A stretch of 64,000 nucleotides of DNA from Rhipicephalus microplus (lineage: Eukaryota > Arthropoda > Arachnida > Ixodida > Ixodidae). The position numbers were made by a program, and so were the translations under genes. The stretch is taken from assembly GCF_043290135.1 (NCBI RefSeq), contig NC_134700.1:163642053-163706052 (forward strand), given 5' to 3'. Shown here piece after piece: positions 24,796 to 35,930 of the stretch. The number at the start of each line of letters is the position of its first letter. Within the stretch, counting starts at the first letter, position 1. Under the pieces are notes generated by a model. The model did no database searches. It was not told the DNA's origin and saw only the letters and a program-made list of their open reading frames with translations.

Positions 24796-25533
24796 AACAA
24801 CAGTTACTATGAAAACGGGGCTCGTGTTCTCAAAGATGCCTTACGCTAAAATTTTCTCAAAAGATTACTTTTTGTGCAATCATGATGTGACACACAAATT
24901 GGCGAAGCAGGCTGACCGAAGGGTAAACGGGTTCCCGAAAGCAAGTTTTGTACATTCAGTACCTTATTATTCTGTGCGATAGTGCTGCTATCGTAGTAAG
25001 CATGCAACTGAACGGGACTTCCAAAACTCGGAAGACAGTATAAGTGTAATATCATGGAAGAGCTTCCAATGTGCATGTTTCTCCGAAATATGTATTTGTG
25101 AACAAAGTCACACAAGTGACTTTTGTATTTGACCAAATCATCTGTCTTTTCCCAGAGCAGCCTTTTCGCTTTGCACGACATTTCACGTGTGACTCATTTC
25201 GCACACCACACTGGTGTTGCAATCAAGAAAAGTTATAGTATGCCACATCTAATCATACTTTGTTTTGTTTTTACTTGTAGTAGTAAAAGTAATTTTGTTT
25301 CATTTCTTGAATTGCAAGAAAAAAAAAGAGATACAGAGTCAAAGAGCGTTTTATACGCCTGACAAAGGCCTCGGTGCCTGTAGTTCATCGCAGATACACT
25401 TCTTTCTTTTTTTTGCAAACACAACAAGCAAAACACAACATTAACAAAACAATGGAGTAATCAAAAACAAGCTACACTTGTTTATTGTTTCTGTGCCAGC
25501 TTGCACGCAGTGGTCAGTGAGCTTGTTATGTGC
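24796..25533. other. No recognisable gene
   Basis: No coding or repeat feature recognised. Frames up to 111 codons occur without domains. Confidence 0.5.
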
Positions 25534-25573
25534 TCGTAACCGAGTCCGGTGAATTCACCGGACTCGGTTACGA
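25534..25573. repeat. Perfect 40-bp palindrome without spacer
   Basis: The 40 bases centred on the EcoRI-type GAATTC at 25551-25556 read identically on both strands (half-site TCGTAACCGAGTCCGGTGAA). There is no loop, which is rare because such sequences tend to be deleted during replication. A minisatellite starts 15 bases downstream and shares CCGGTGAATT and GGTTACGATCAA with it. Confidence 0.95.
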
Positions 25574-25588
25574 TCAACAATATTTACG

Positions 25589-25678
25589 ATCAAGCATGCC
25601 GGTTCAAGCATGCCGGATCAAGCATGCCGGTTCAAGCATGCCGGATCAAGCATGCCGGTTACGATCAAGCATGCCGGT
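25589..25678. repeat. 14-bp minisatellite, 6 units
   Basis: Units alternate ATCAAGCATGCCGG and TTCAAGCATGCCGG, five in a row, then a TTACG interruption and a sixth unit. Each contains the palindromes GCATGC and CCGG. Unit length and the lack of unique spacers rule out a CRISPR array. Confidence 0.95.
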
Positions 25679-26517
25679 GAATTAACTTCCTCGCTGCGGC
25701 CTCTCGCAAACAAGACCTATGCACCGTCAAATTTACGTTGACGTGAAAAACGGCGAGCGTGATAGATTGTTTTGTACGATGTATTGCGCTATGTTCCCAC
25801 GTTTCCTCAACGCTTTGCTCACCGTCTGCGGCATTCTTGTTTATCCTGAAAACAAGACAGCAAATAAATTGGCATAACGTATGCCGAAAATGTTTACACT
25901 TCGCACCGAGTGCCCGTAAGCAAAGCTTCTTATCGCCTCTATTTTCAGCATCACATTGACCGTTCTCCTGATTGTAGTTAATTGTACCCGAAGGCCTTTC
26001 AAGATCTCACTTTGTATAAAGGAAGGAAGGAAGCAAGGAGCAGGAGGGACAGGAAAAGCAGGGATGTTAACCAGTCTAGACGAGCCGGTAAGCTACTTTG
26101 CACAAAGAAAAGAGGTGGGGCGTTTTAAAGATAAAAAGAAAGAGAGAAGAGATCGAGCACGAACAAAGTAATGCCTTACACTCATCATCTACGCCAACGG
26201 GGCTCGATGAAGCCTCTTATATTCGTAATCGCGTACCTTATATCAGATTCTTCCTATTCTCCACGTATTGCTGTTAGTACTTTTCATTAGCTTACTCAAG
26301 TTAATATTGTTGATCGCAAACAAAAACCAATGGTATAGGAGTATGTAACGGGGTTGGCTGGATACATCTGCGTGTACCGCGGATAGTATGCCCTACTAAG
26401 TAGTTAGGGGTTTTTAAGGCAACTGGCAGCGAAAGCTCCGTCAAGTTTTTAGCTCCATAAGAATACAATTCATCTCCGTTCCTCTAGCTTGTAATGTGCA
26501 CCTGTCGTACAGGCACT
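25679..26517. other. No recognisable gene
   Basis: A short AAGG run near 26022-26035. Otherwise nothing recognised. Confidence 0.5.
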
Positions 26518-26583
26518 ACCACTGGATAAAAACAACTTTGTTTTTTTATCCAGTGGCCGTGGTACCAGCGGCCGTGGTCCTTT
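26518..26583. repeat. 14-bp perfect hairpin plus short duplication
   Basis: CCACTGGATAAAAA at 26519-26532 pairs exactly with 26543-26556. Immediately after it CCAGTGGCCGTGGT and CCAGCGGCCGTGGT form a near-perfect tandem pair. It could be a small mobile or slippage product. Confidence 0.7.
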
Positions 26584-28154
26584 CATATCCCTACTTTCCT
26601 TCTTTTGCTTCAATGACAATCTGATGACGCCATATGGTGATGTAATCACATAACTTTTATATAACTTTTTGTATCACCTTTTTTTGTTTCACTCTTAAGA
26701 GCTCAAACCCACATAGAGCAAGAATAGTATCAGCCTGCGTTCTGACATGGGCGTTCGATGATTGGGCTTCTCATAGCGTTACCCTCAGCTCACCAAATAA
26801 TCGACACTCAGCACTAATTCTATACCTGCCAATGGTCTGCTCTTATTGGAAGTGGTTGCTGGATGGCATGGTAATCAATGGCTTCCACACATACCTTCAG
26901 AAAAGACAGTGCTTCTGCAAAAAACCTCGAAGTAGACTTCACTATACACTTTGTGCAGTTTTATTGTGTGTCTGCTGGAGTCTCATTTGATGAAGCTGGT
27001 TGATTACACGTCTTCATACCACAAATAAACACAATCTGGTGGTTGCATTGCATAACCAGAGCTTGGTGACAGGCCTTGTATGCCGCATTTACTAGCACGA
27101 CATCGTGACATACGATGCATTCCACATAAATTGTGGCGAGACTCGTCTGTCACTCTACTAAGCATGCCGCTTGAGTGCATGGTCAAACACGAACAATGTC
27201 GCAGTTTCGCCACAAGAATGTGAGCAAATATCAGCCATAACTGGCTGTAAGAACCACACTGAAAACTGTTTCGAGCAAGACATTGCGCAAATCAGCTGTT
27301 GCAGAAATCGGCAGTTGCACAAATCGCGACCCGTGTTCACGAGACAAACGGAACATATTGAAGGAAGTACTAACAAATGTCCCGAAGAAGCACGAACTAT
27401 GCTTTTACTGTATATTATGTAAGCGACAGCATCGATACTCACATATGGCGAAATGTACTTATACGAGACAAACGCTTTGTGTATACAGCCCGAGATACTT
27501 CACTCCGCTTTTGAACAATCTGCTTAAAAAAATCGACTTCATTCAAGATACACTCATGTCTATCCTGCACTGGTTTCTGCTGTGCTTGTACCACCCATTG
27601 TTTCCTATATAGCACTGTTAGTAAAGTCGTTACGTTGTTAGGAACTGGTGGGCATTACACGAAGAATGACTGGTGATGGCAGTACGTGAATTCTATCATT
27701 TTCACAACACACAATTTTGCATTTGGTTGTAATACTCCCGGTGATTGCCCCAAAAGCTCCCGTAGTACTTCTAAATTCCAGACTGTCACATCATGTTATA
27801 ATCGTTGCGAAATCGCATTTGAGGGCAACAAACGACCAAAGCATGTGGCCTCTGGTCGAAATACATTTTAAGCAGCTTCACACAACGCCGAAAATTCACG
27901 ACGATATGCTTTTCGCTTGCGGTGCCGTCAGATTTCAGTCAAGAATCAAAGCGTCTTTCCCCAGAAGCAAGGCGTTGACTTAAAAGCCAGAAATGTTGCT
28001 CAGTTATTGTCAAATGTCCCTAACTTCAATGACATCGAAGAACATGAGCAATTTTTTGTCGACGCGAGAATCATATTACGTATCGCATTTCCGCGTTGGC
28101 ATTAATTGTGCTAATAAAATTTCCTAAACATCTTAACAATTTTATCTGCGGAAG
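26584..28154. other. No recognisable gene
   Basis: Short frames on both strands only, the longest 109 codons at 27283-27612. No domain or RNA gene seen. Confidence 0.5.
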
Positions 28155-28330
28155 TATACTGCAGTTACGGCGCTCCACTACTGACCTGAAGCTCACGGCT
28201 TCGATCCCGGCAGTGGTGGTCGCATTTAGCTAGAAGCGGAATTCTAGAGCCCCGTTTATATTGTGCGATGTCAATCCACGTCAAAGAATACCAGGCCATC
28301 AAAACTTCTGCGCCTCGTAATCATATCTTG
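28155..28330 (+). mobile_element. Old Ruka-like SINE
   Basis: CTACTGACCTGAAGCTCACGG, GGCTTCGATCCCGGC (B box, near 28197), GTGGTCGCATTTAGC, then GCGATGTCAATCCACGTCAAAG and CCTCGTAATCATAT run in the order of the tick SINE consensus seen elsewhere in this window. The A box is degraded and no flanking duplication was identified. Confidence 0.7.
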
Positions 28331-28682
28331 CTTTGGTCACGCTAAAACCTATAGCTATCGTTATCAACCTGTACGCGTCTGCAGCTGTTTTGACACACAT
28401 GCCGCACACGGGACGTGAAATGGGGATGAGTTCTGGAAACACGCTTTGCCTGTAAATTAATTGGCAATTTCTAGCAATCAATGTATAAATGTGCTGAGAC
28501 GATGAACTTATCATTATACCTCGACCCTTATTTCATTTCTGTTAGTTTCATCTGCTCACCTCTAGACAAAAGATTAGTATGTTTTTTATGCCCACAAGAC
28601 TACATGATGTACGTATAGTTAACACGTCCTTGGAGCTCTGCCAAAGTAGTATATGCGTGTATATACCACGAAGCGTATATAA
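28331..28682. other. No recognisable feature
   Basis: Spacer between the SINE and the second RTE copy. Confidence 0.5.
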
Positions 28683-29536
28683 TCTTCAGGGGGTTTTCAG
28701 ACGCCTAGAATGGGAACAGTTAGGAATAAGAGTTAATGGAGAGAACTTAAGTAACCCGCGCTTTGCCAATGACGTTGCACTGCTGAGTAACTCAGGGGAC
28801 GAATTGCAACTCATGATAACGGAGTTAGACAAGGAGAGCAGAAAGGTAGGTCTTGAAATTAATTTGTATAAAACGAAAGTGATGTACAAGAACCTCGGAA
28901 GAGAACAGCGCTCCGAGATAGGTAATAGTGCACTTAAAGTTGTAAAATACTATGTCTACTTAAGACAGGTAGTAACCACGTAGCCGAACCATGATATTGA
29001 AGTAACTAGAAGAATAAGAATAGGGTGGAGGATATTTTGCAAGCACTCTCAAATCATGACAGGTAGATAGCCGCCATCCCTCAAGAGGAAGGTATATAAC
29101 AGCTGCATCTTGCCGGTGCTTAGCTACGGAGCAGAAACCTGGAGACTTACAAAGAGGGTTCAGCTTAAATTGAGGACGACACAGCGAGCAATGGAAAGAA
29201 AAATGGTAGGTTTAACCTTAAGAGACAAGAAGAGAGCAGAGTGGATTAGGTGACAAACGGGGCTTAAGGTTATCATAGTTGAAATAAAGAAGAGGAAATG
29301 GACACGGGCCTGGCATGTAGCGCGTATACAGGATAATCGCTGGTCATTAAGGGTAAATAACTGGATTCCCAGAGAAGGCAAGCAGGTTAGGGGCAGGCAG
29401 AAGGTTAGGAGGGCAGATGAGATTAAGAAGTTTGCGGGTATAAATTGGCAGCAGCAAGCACACGACCGAGTTGACTGGCGGAACGTGGGAGAGGCCTTTG
29501 TCCTGGAGTGTACGTAGTGGGGCTGATGATGATGGT
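28683..29536 (+). pseudogene. RTE-type LINE, 5'-truncated copy 2
   Basis: Homology to the copy at 20315 starts abruptly at GGGGGTTTTCAGACGCCTAG. The catalytic box reads FANDVALL, so the first Asp of FADD has become Asn. The frame ends at 28981 (TAG) and there are further stops near 29069 and 29251, yet the nucleotide match continues to the shared 3' end, AGGCCTTTGTCCTG near 29490 and (TGATGA) at 29524-29532. The stretch at 29090-29190 is nearly identical to copy 1. It is a dead copy of the same subfamily. Confidence 0.9.
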
Positions 29537-31119
29537 CTATAATTGAGTGTGTGTGTGTGCGTGTGTGCGTGTGTATGTGTTTGCATGCGGGTTACAAGTA
29601 GTGGAGACCCGGAACATATACATTCTTTATTGTCAAGCCCGCGTGCGGTCTCTAAACGCGAGATTATACACTCACGTTGAACGACTCAACAGCATACTTG
29701 AAAGCGCACGTGCGTACAGCCCCGCAAAAAGACAAATCACGCATCGAGCAAGGTAACCGATGGCATAACACGAGTGTTGGTAGAAGCAAGGTCCTGGCAA
29801 GAGGAAATAATGACAAAGAGAACATTGAAAGGGGGCACTTAGAAATCCACACTTTAGCGTTGCCAGAGTAAAGTGGCCCAGAGAGGAGGAAGTGAGCGGT
29901 TTGTGCACCCTTTCTTTCGGCCCACCGATGGAAGAAAACTGGCTGGTTTACGACTTTTTAATGAATCCGAGCGGCGAGCGTCTCGTAAAAGTTGTTCTCG
30001 CTGAGTCGGCAGAATTCCAAATGTCCGCTCAGACTGTTCCTCGTAAATAACCTCGTCCTCTAGACCTCTAGGTCATCGGGTCTTCATTTGTACTCCGCTA
30101 TGGAGGTTGGGTTTTTCTTTTTTTAATCTTGAACAGAAAGCAACTTACTCGAACAGAAGCGCACGATTTCAAACAAAAAATGCAGAAAGAAGATACAACT
30201 AGAAGCTGAAGAACAACATTGACCTGGTAAAAAAATGTTCACGTCCCCGTATTCGCGAGGAAGGGGCAGAGTCGAACATTGGAGTGTGCAAATATTAACG
30301 AGTCAGCGACTTGGATAACATGCGACGAGAGTGGTGAGAGCACTATTGCTCTTCGTTGACGTATGCTCGTGTATCGTCGCCTGTGAACACATTTCTTGTG
30401 GCGCAACGCGTGACGTAACGGTGTTTGACGATCGCGTCTGTCCGTTGCGTAGTGGAGGAGAGTAGCATGTGACCTGCGGGGGTTTTCTTCTCTACGTCTT
30501 CTGGGAAACATTCGTGAAATGTCACGCCTGGTTGCAGATGAAGTCTCCTAAGTTCGACAAGCTTTAATGATTACCGAAAAATAAAAAAATTAAAAGGAAG
30601 CGTGAATCAGATCTTTAATGATTGACGAGATAAAGGTCGAGACGTTCTTGGAACGGAAACGTTCCAAGCTTTGATGCACTAACGTAAAGCTATTCGTTGC
30701 TCTGGGTTCTTATCAAAAAGATGCGCTTAAATTTTGCGTCGACTCTATTGCTGTAAAATAATTTACAGCGCCTGTCTCTTACTGCCTGCTGGTTTACTGT
30801 GCGAGTTGAATAAATTAGGACTTGGCCCATTTGTTACTGTGCTTGTAGAAAACTGCGTTGAACTTCGTCTCACTATTTAACAATATACTTTATAGGTGGC
30901 TCATAGGCAGGCACTTAGTAAAGTATACATAAACCCAGCCTTCTTATGTCTAACTATAAACAAATGCGCAACAGTTTTATATATCATGTCGTTTTTTGTT
31001 AAAGCGTTAAACCAATTTGCTATATTTTTGGGGCACACAAAAGATTCATGGCACTGCTTCACGACAATACAAATGGGGCAGCTTCATGGCAGTCTGTACA
31101 TTTTTATTGCATAGCACAT
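29537..31119. other. No recognisable gene
   Basis: Starts with a GT microsatellite (29548-29580). A minus-strand frame upstream of 30343 gives about 75 codons without a known domain. A 9-bp hairpin with a GAAA loop (CTTGGAACG arms) sits at 30647-30668. Nothing else recognised. Confidence 0.5.
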
Positions 31120-31325
31120 ACATGGACACTCTCGGCTCGATCTTGCCACCGGCGTCGTCATCAACGTGGGCGTCGCGGTCATTCAGCGTATATGTACACG
31201 TATCTACATATATGAAAATGCAAGAAATAAAAATAATCCAGCAAAATACTCCAGCACATGAAATCGAGCCTGCAACCTCTGAATTGTGAGTGAAAGCTCT
31301 TTATATTGTCACCTGCTACAAAAGG
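31120..31325 (-). mobile_element. tRNA-derived SINE-like element
   Basis: On the minus strand, GTAGCAGGTGACAATATAAAG (near 31312) and GGTTGCAGGCTCGATTTC (31265-31282) look like A- and B-box regions of a tRNA-derived head. A T-rich body and a GC-rich block (31140-31175) follow. It is a different family from the Ruka-like SINEs. It lies just beyond the 3' end of the gypsy element. Confidence 0.4.
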
Positions 31326-31489
31326 TCTTCAACTAGGAAGAACTGAGCCGGCGGAGAAACGCACCGAAAACTGGCAAGATGGCTGCTTCAATAATCAACA
31401 ACTAGCCAGAGCACGCGCTGCCCCAGAACATTGTCTTCCATTCTCGCGGGCAGCCATGGCTTGCGCTCGCCGTAACTAGCAGCCAAGTG

Positions 31490-31512
31490 GCATTATTCCC
31501 CCTCTGAGAAAA
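31490..31512 (-). promoter_or_regulatory. Candidate polypurine tract of the gypsy element
   Basis: On the minus strand CAGAGGGGGAA lies about 110 bases after the polymerase stop codon (31619-31621). That is where a Ty3/gypsy element places the purine tract that primes second-strand synthesis. A 3' LTR would follow towards 31330. I could not find a matching 5' LTR, so the LTR is unproven. Confidence 0.4.
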
Positions 31513-31618
31513 AAAAAGGCATCACTGATGCTCAAAAAGTACAAAGGCAAAGGCGTGGCGAACCAACAGAAAATACGCGCATACACAAAAACAGCGATAT
31601 GGTTCATGCGCAGTCGCA

Positions 31619-34600
31619 CTACCGCGTGAAGTACGGCTTCAGGCGCACCACGTGGACAATCTCCAAGGAGTGCCTTTGCTGTCGTGGCGAGAAGGCGCCG
31701 TCAGGGACTGCCTCGTAGTTCACATCGCTCACGCGTCGTAAGACTTTGTATGGTCCGAAGTAGCGACTGAGCAGTTTTTCTGACAATCCCTAGCATCGGA
31801 CTGGAGTCACCACCCAAACTTGATCGCCTGGATGGTATTCAACTTGTCGATGGCGAGCGTCGTAGTGGCATGCGTCTGTACTCTGCTGGTGCGTAATGTG
31901 TAGGCGTGCTAACTGGCGTGCTTCTTCGGCGTACTGGGTAAGCTGCACAGCATCAGGAGTGATCAAAGCATCGCAATTGTGTGGAAGCATCGCATCCAGC
32001 ATGGTCTGGACCTCACGTCCATAGACAAGACGGAAAGGCGTGAATCACGTTGTTTCCTGGACGGCAGTATTGTACGCGAATGTGACGTACGGTAGCACCT
32101 GGTCCCAGGTCTTATGCTGAACATCTACGTACATAGATAACATGCCAGCGATGGTCTTGTTGAGTCGCTCTGTCAAGCCGTTGCTCTGCCGATGATATGC
32201 CGTGGTCTTGCGATGGCTCGCGTAGCTGAGCTTGAATGCGTCATGAATGAACTGGGGCGTGAATGCTGTTCCTCTGTCTGTGATTACGCACGACGGGGCG
32301 CCATGTAGAAGAACGATCTGGTCCATAAAGGATTGGGTGACGTCGGAAGCCGTAGCGCGTTGTAGTTAGTGCCTTTGTTTCGGCGTACTTCGTCAAATAG
32401 TCGGTGGCTACTACGATCCACTTGTTGCCGGCAGATGATAGCGGAAAGGGCCCCAGTAAATCCATTCCTATTTGATCAAATGGCGCTCTGGGTGGTTCTA
32501 TTGGTTGAAGAAGCCCTGCGGGTTTTAGTGGCGGGGATTTGCGGCGTTGACATTCGCGGCAGCCTTCCACGTATCGCTTAACTGATGCAGAAAGCTTAGG
32601 CCAGTAGTATGCTTGTCGAACTCGAGCGAGAGTTCGAGAGGAACCTAATTGACCAGATGTGGGCTCATCGTGGCAGGCAAGAAGAACGTCGTCACGCATG
32701 TCAGTTGGCACAACTAGAAGATAGGTTCTCTCATTGCCGTTGGAGTTTTTGTTATACAGGTCCCCATCTCGCAGACAGAACGACGACAGACTTCAAGAAA
32801 TACATCGAGGTATGGACGAGTTGCGTCTTTCAAGGTTTTCGATAACTGCGCGAATTTCATCATCCGCACGCTGTCGCGTAATCAGATCTGTTGTAGTAAG
32901 GGCCCCAAGAAAACCGTCGTCATCCTCGGTGTCGAGGCCACAAATGTCGACAGGTGCACTGGATAATGAATCAGCATCTTCGTGCTTGCGGCCTGATTTG
33001 TAAGCGATCGTGAAATCGTATTCCTGCAGACGAAGACTCCATCGTGTCAGTCGTCCACACAGGTCCCGTAGGTTGGCTAACCAGCACAACGAATGATGGT
33101 CGGTCACTACCTTGAAGTGGCGTCCGTCCGTAAAGGTAAGGCCTAAATTTCATCGTGGCCCATACAACAGCGAGGCACTCTTTCTCTGACGTGGATTAGT
33201 TGACCTGAAAAGAGTGCGGCTAGCGTACTCTATCACTCGCTCTGTGCCCTCTTGTTGTTGTACGAGGACAGCACCAAGACCCACGTTGCTGGCGTCATTA
33301 TGAATTTCAGTATCAGCGTCTTTGTTAAAGCCAGCGAGGACTGGTGGTGTCTGCAAACGCTCCCGTAGTTCAGAGAAAGCTGCGTCCTGTTCTCCCTCCC
33401 AGACGAATGGAACATCTTCACGAGTAAGTCGAGTGAGCGATTCATCAATTCTAGAAGAATTGGCTATAAAGCGGCGATAGTACGCGCAGAGCCCTAGAAA
33501 GCGACGCACTGCCTTTTTATCACGTGGAACAGGAAACGAGGCCACGGTGGTACTTTTGTCAGGGTCTGGCCGAATACCATCCGCACTGACAACATGGCCG
33601 AGAAACTTAAGTTCCTTGTAAGCGAAGTGGCATTTTTCTGGCTTCAGTGTCAGGTTAGCAGAGCGGAGCGCTTCCAGCACATTCTGCAGACGCTTCAGGT
33701 GCTCCTCAAAGGTGGCAGAAAACACGACAATATCATCGAGGTAAATTAAGCATGTGTGCCACTTTAGACCGGTAAGAACAGTGTCTATCATTCTCTGGAA
33801 TGTCGCAGGAGCAGAACAGAGGCCGAAGGGAAGCACTTTGAATCCATATAGGCCATTCGGTGTAACGAAGGCGGTTTTTTCACGATCTAGTTTATCAACT
33901 TCGATCTGCCAGTACCTGCTTTTCAAGTCTATTGATGAAAAATACTTGGCCCGCCGCAGTCTGTCGAGGGAATCGTCGATGCGAGGCAGCAGATAGACGT
34001 CTTTTTTAGTCACGGTGTTAAGTTTCCTGTAGTCCACGCAGAAGCGCAGTGATCCATCTTTTTCTTCACGAGCACGACCGGAAATGACCAGGCACTTTTC
34101 GAAAGTTGGATAATGTCATCTTGCAACATCTCTTTGACTTGAGCATCTATAACGTCACGTTCCTTTGCTGAAACGCAGTAAGGGTGTTGTTTTATGGGCG
34201 AGGCGTCGTTATACGTAAATATTCGGTGTTTGGTGATCGGTGCCTGACGAACCTTTGAGGTGCACGTGAAGCACTCTTTCAATTGATGTAGCAGTTCACG
34301 TAGCTCGGTTTGTTGTTGTTCCGAGAGGGTCGAGTTGACATCAACTTTTCCAAGTAGTGAAGTCACGTCGCTTGGTGTTGGTCGAAGCCCGCCGTTGGCT
34401 GATGTAGATGCGAAGCATTCAGAAACGTCTGCGATAAGGTAGGCGAAAGCGATGGCGGTGTCACGAAACAGGTGCCGGTACTCGTTACTGAAATTAGTCA
34501 CAAGTAGGGCAGAGTGTCCGTCATAAAGCGTGAGGAGGCTGCGTGCAGCGCAGACACCTAGCGCGAACAAAAGCGTCAAGTTGCCTTTGGCGACAACCTC

Positions 34601-35150
34601 ACCATCCCGTAACTTGTCAGACGCCACATCAACTAGGACGCTTGAACGCGAAGGCAACATGATGCTGTCGCCAGAAACGCGAAGCGTGATGTCACGGATG
34701 TCGTCATCCAGGTTTGTCGGAGGATCCAGCTGACGAAAACGTCACGGTGCGCTCTCGAAGATCGATAATGGTACCGTGCTCCCGCAAAAGTCGACTCCGA
34801 GTATTGGGTCTCGGGAACAGTCATGAAGTACGAGGCAACTGGCGAGAAACGTACGTCCCCGAATGCTCACTCTGATAGTGCACATGCCTATTGGGATGAC
34901 TACGTGCCCGCCGGCAGTACGAATTTGTGCTTCGTACCAAGGCGTTACAACTTTCTTTATGTGCGCTGCTAGTTTCCCGTTTATGATCGAGTAGTCCGAA
35001 CCTGTGTCCAATAATGCACTAACGTCGTGGTGACCGTCGACTACCACATGTATATCCAGAGAAAATCTGCTTCTGGCTTTCGTCGCTGTCGTCGGGGAAT
35101 CGCTCCGTGTCCGTCCTTGCGTCGGTGGGCGGCCTTACTTGCGTCGAGTG
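31619..35150 (-). pseudogene. Ty3/gypsy pol (protease, RT, RNase H, integrase), decayed
   Basis: Minus-strand order is protease, reverse transcriptase, RNase H, integrase, the Ty3/gypsy arrangement. Protease: LLDTGSDYS near 35005. RT: one frame ends at 34010 and the next starts at about 34037, a frameshift inside the fingers; FSSIDLKSRYWQI and YLDDIVVFS (about 33750) carry the catalytic Asps. RNase H: NDASNVGLGAVL near 33285, then further frame changes around 33107-33153. Integrase: HHCC region near 32680 whose second His appears as Gln, MDLLGPF near 32460, TDRGTAF near 32270 and SNGLTERLNK near 32170. A frameshift lies near 32330-32370 and in-frame stops at 32045 and 31790. The C-terminal frame ends at 31619-31621. 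The copy is inactive. Confidence 0.92.
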
Positions 35151-35181
35151 TCAGCGGCCTCACTCCCGAAGGTAGCTGTCG

Positions 35182-35930
35182 TTAGTTTTCCCGCCTAGGG
35201 CTTGGCGAGCGCGCCGGCGCCGCTCCTGGGAGGCTCCGAAAATTTGAAGAAGATCGCCTTGGGGATGGGGACCACGACTGCCGCCGCAGTGGCATGCGCT
35301 GCTGTGAGAGGTAATCTTCAATAGCCCTTGGTCTTTCGCCAAATCTCGGCCATGGTGCGTCGACGGAAAAACCCTGTAGTCTGAGGCGACGATAGGGACA
35401 GTCCCGGTACACATGTCCAGCTTCACCACAGTGGCAAGACAGTGGTCGTCTGTTCGGTGTGCGCCATACGTCGGATTTTCTGGGAAACTGCTGTCGATTT
35501 TCTAAGTGCTGAATTGGATGCAGCGAAGGAAGTGAATCCTGAGGCATAGGATTAACGAAGCGCGGTGAAGCAGCAATATATCGGCTTACAGCTTTTGCGT
35601 ATGATGCATGATGTGGCTCCACCGGGACAGGCGGGACATAGCTGGAAAGCGGCACTTGGAAAGCCTGTCGTACTTCGTTTCTGACAAGGCTGCAAATAGA
35701 TCCTGCAATAGGTTGGGACTGGCACTGAATCTTTTGTAGTTCGTCGCGCACCAACGATCGAATGAGATCGCAAAGAGACTCGATGTTGATGTTGCTTGCC
35801 ACATCTCCGATCTGACCGATTGACGAAGTGGCACTCACTAGCCGGTCATACACAGCAGAGCGCACCTGCAGCACTTGCTCCATGGTTGTGGCTTCGGTCA
35901 AAAACTCCGCCACGGTCTTCCGCCACGGCT
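35182..35930 (-). pseudogene. Ty3/gypsy gag, 5'-incomplete
   Basis: A 243-codon frame precedes pol on the minus strand. It has no ATG: it opens on GTG at 35911-35913, a few codons after a stop, so the true start lies in lost or frameshifted sequence. SLCDLIRSLVRDELQKIQ marks a helical linker. SCHCGEAGHVYRDC (about 35415-35455) is a CCHC zinc knuckle in which the first Cys position holds Ser and the next holds Cys, so the normal CX2CX4HX4C spacing is lost. The tail is Arg/Ser/Pro-rich, typical of nucleocapsid RNA binding. Nothing recognisable as a 5' LTR follows upstream. Confidence 0.85.

Noticed and set aside
25589..25678. Possible CRISPR array
   Set aside because: Units are 14 bp without unique spacers, in a eukaryotic context. 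It is a minisatellite.
30239..30525. Minus-strand frame of about 75-90 codons
   Set aside because: Looks mildly protein-like but has no known domain, no upstream start context and overlapping frames. Not enough to call.
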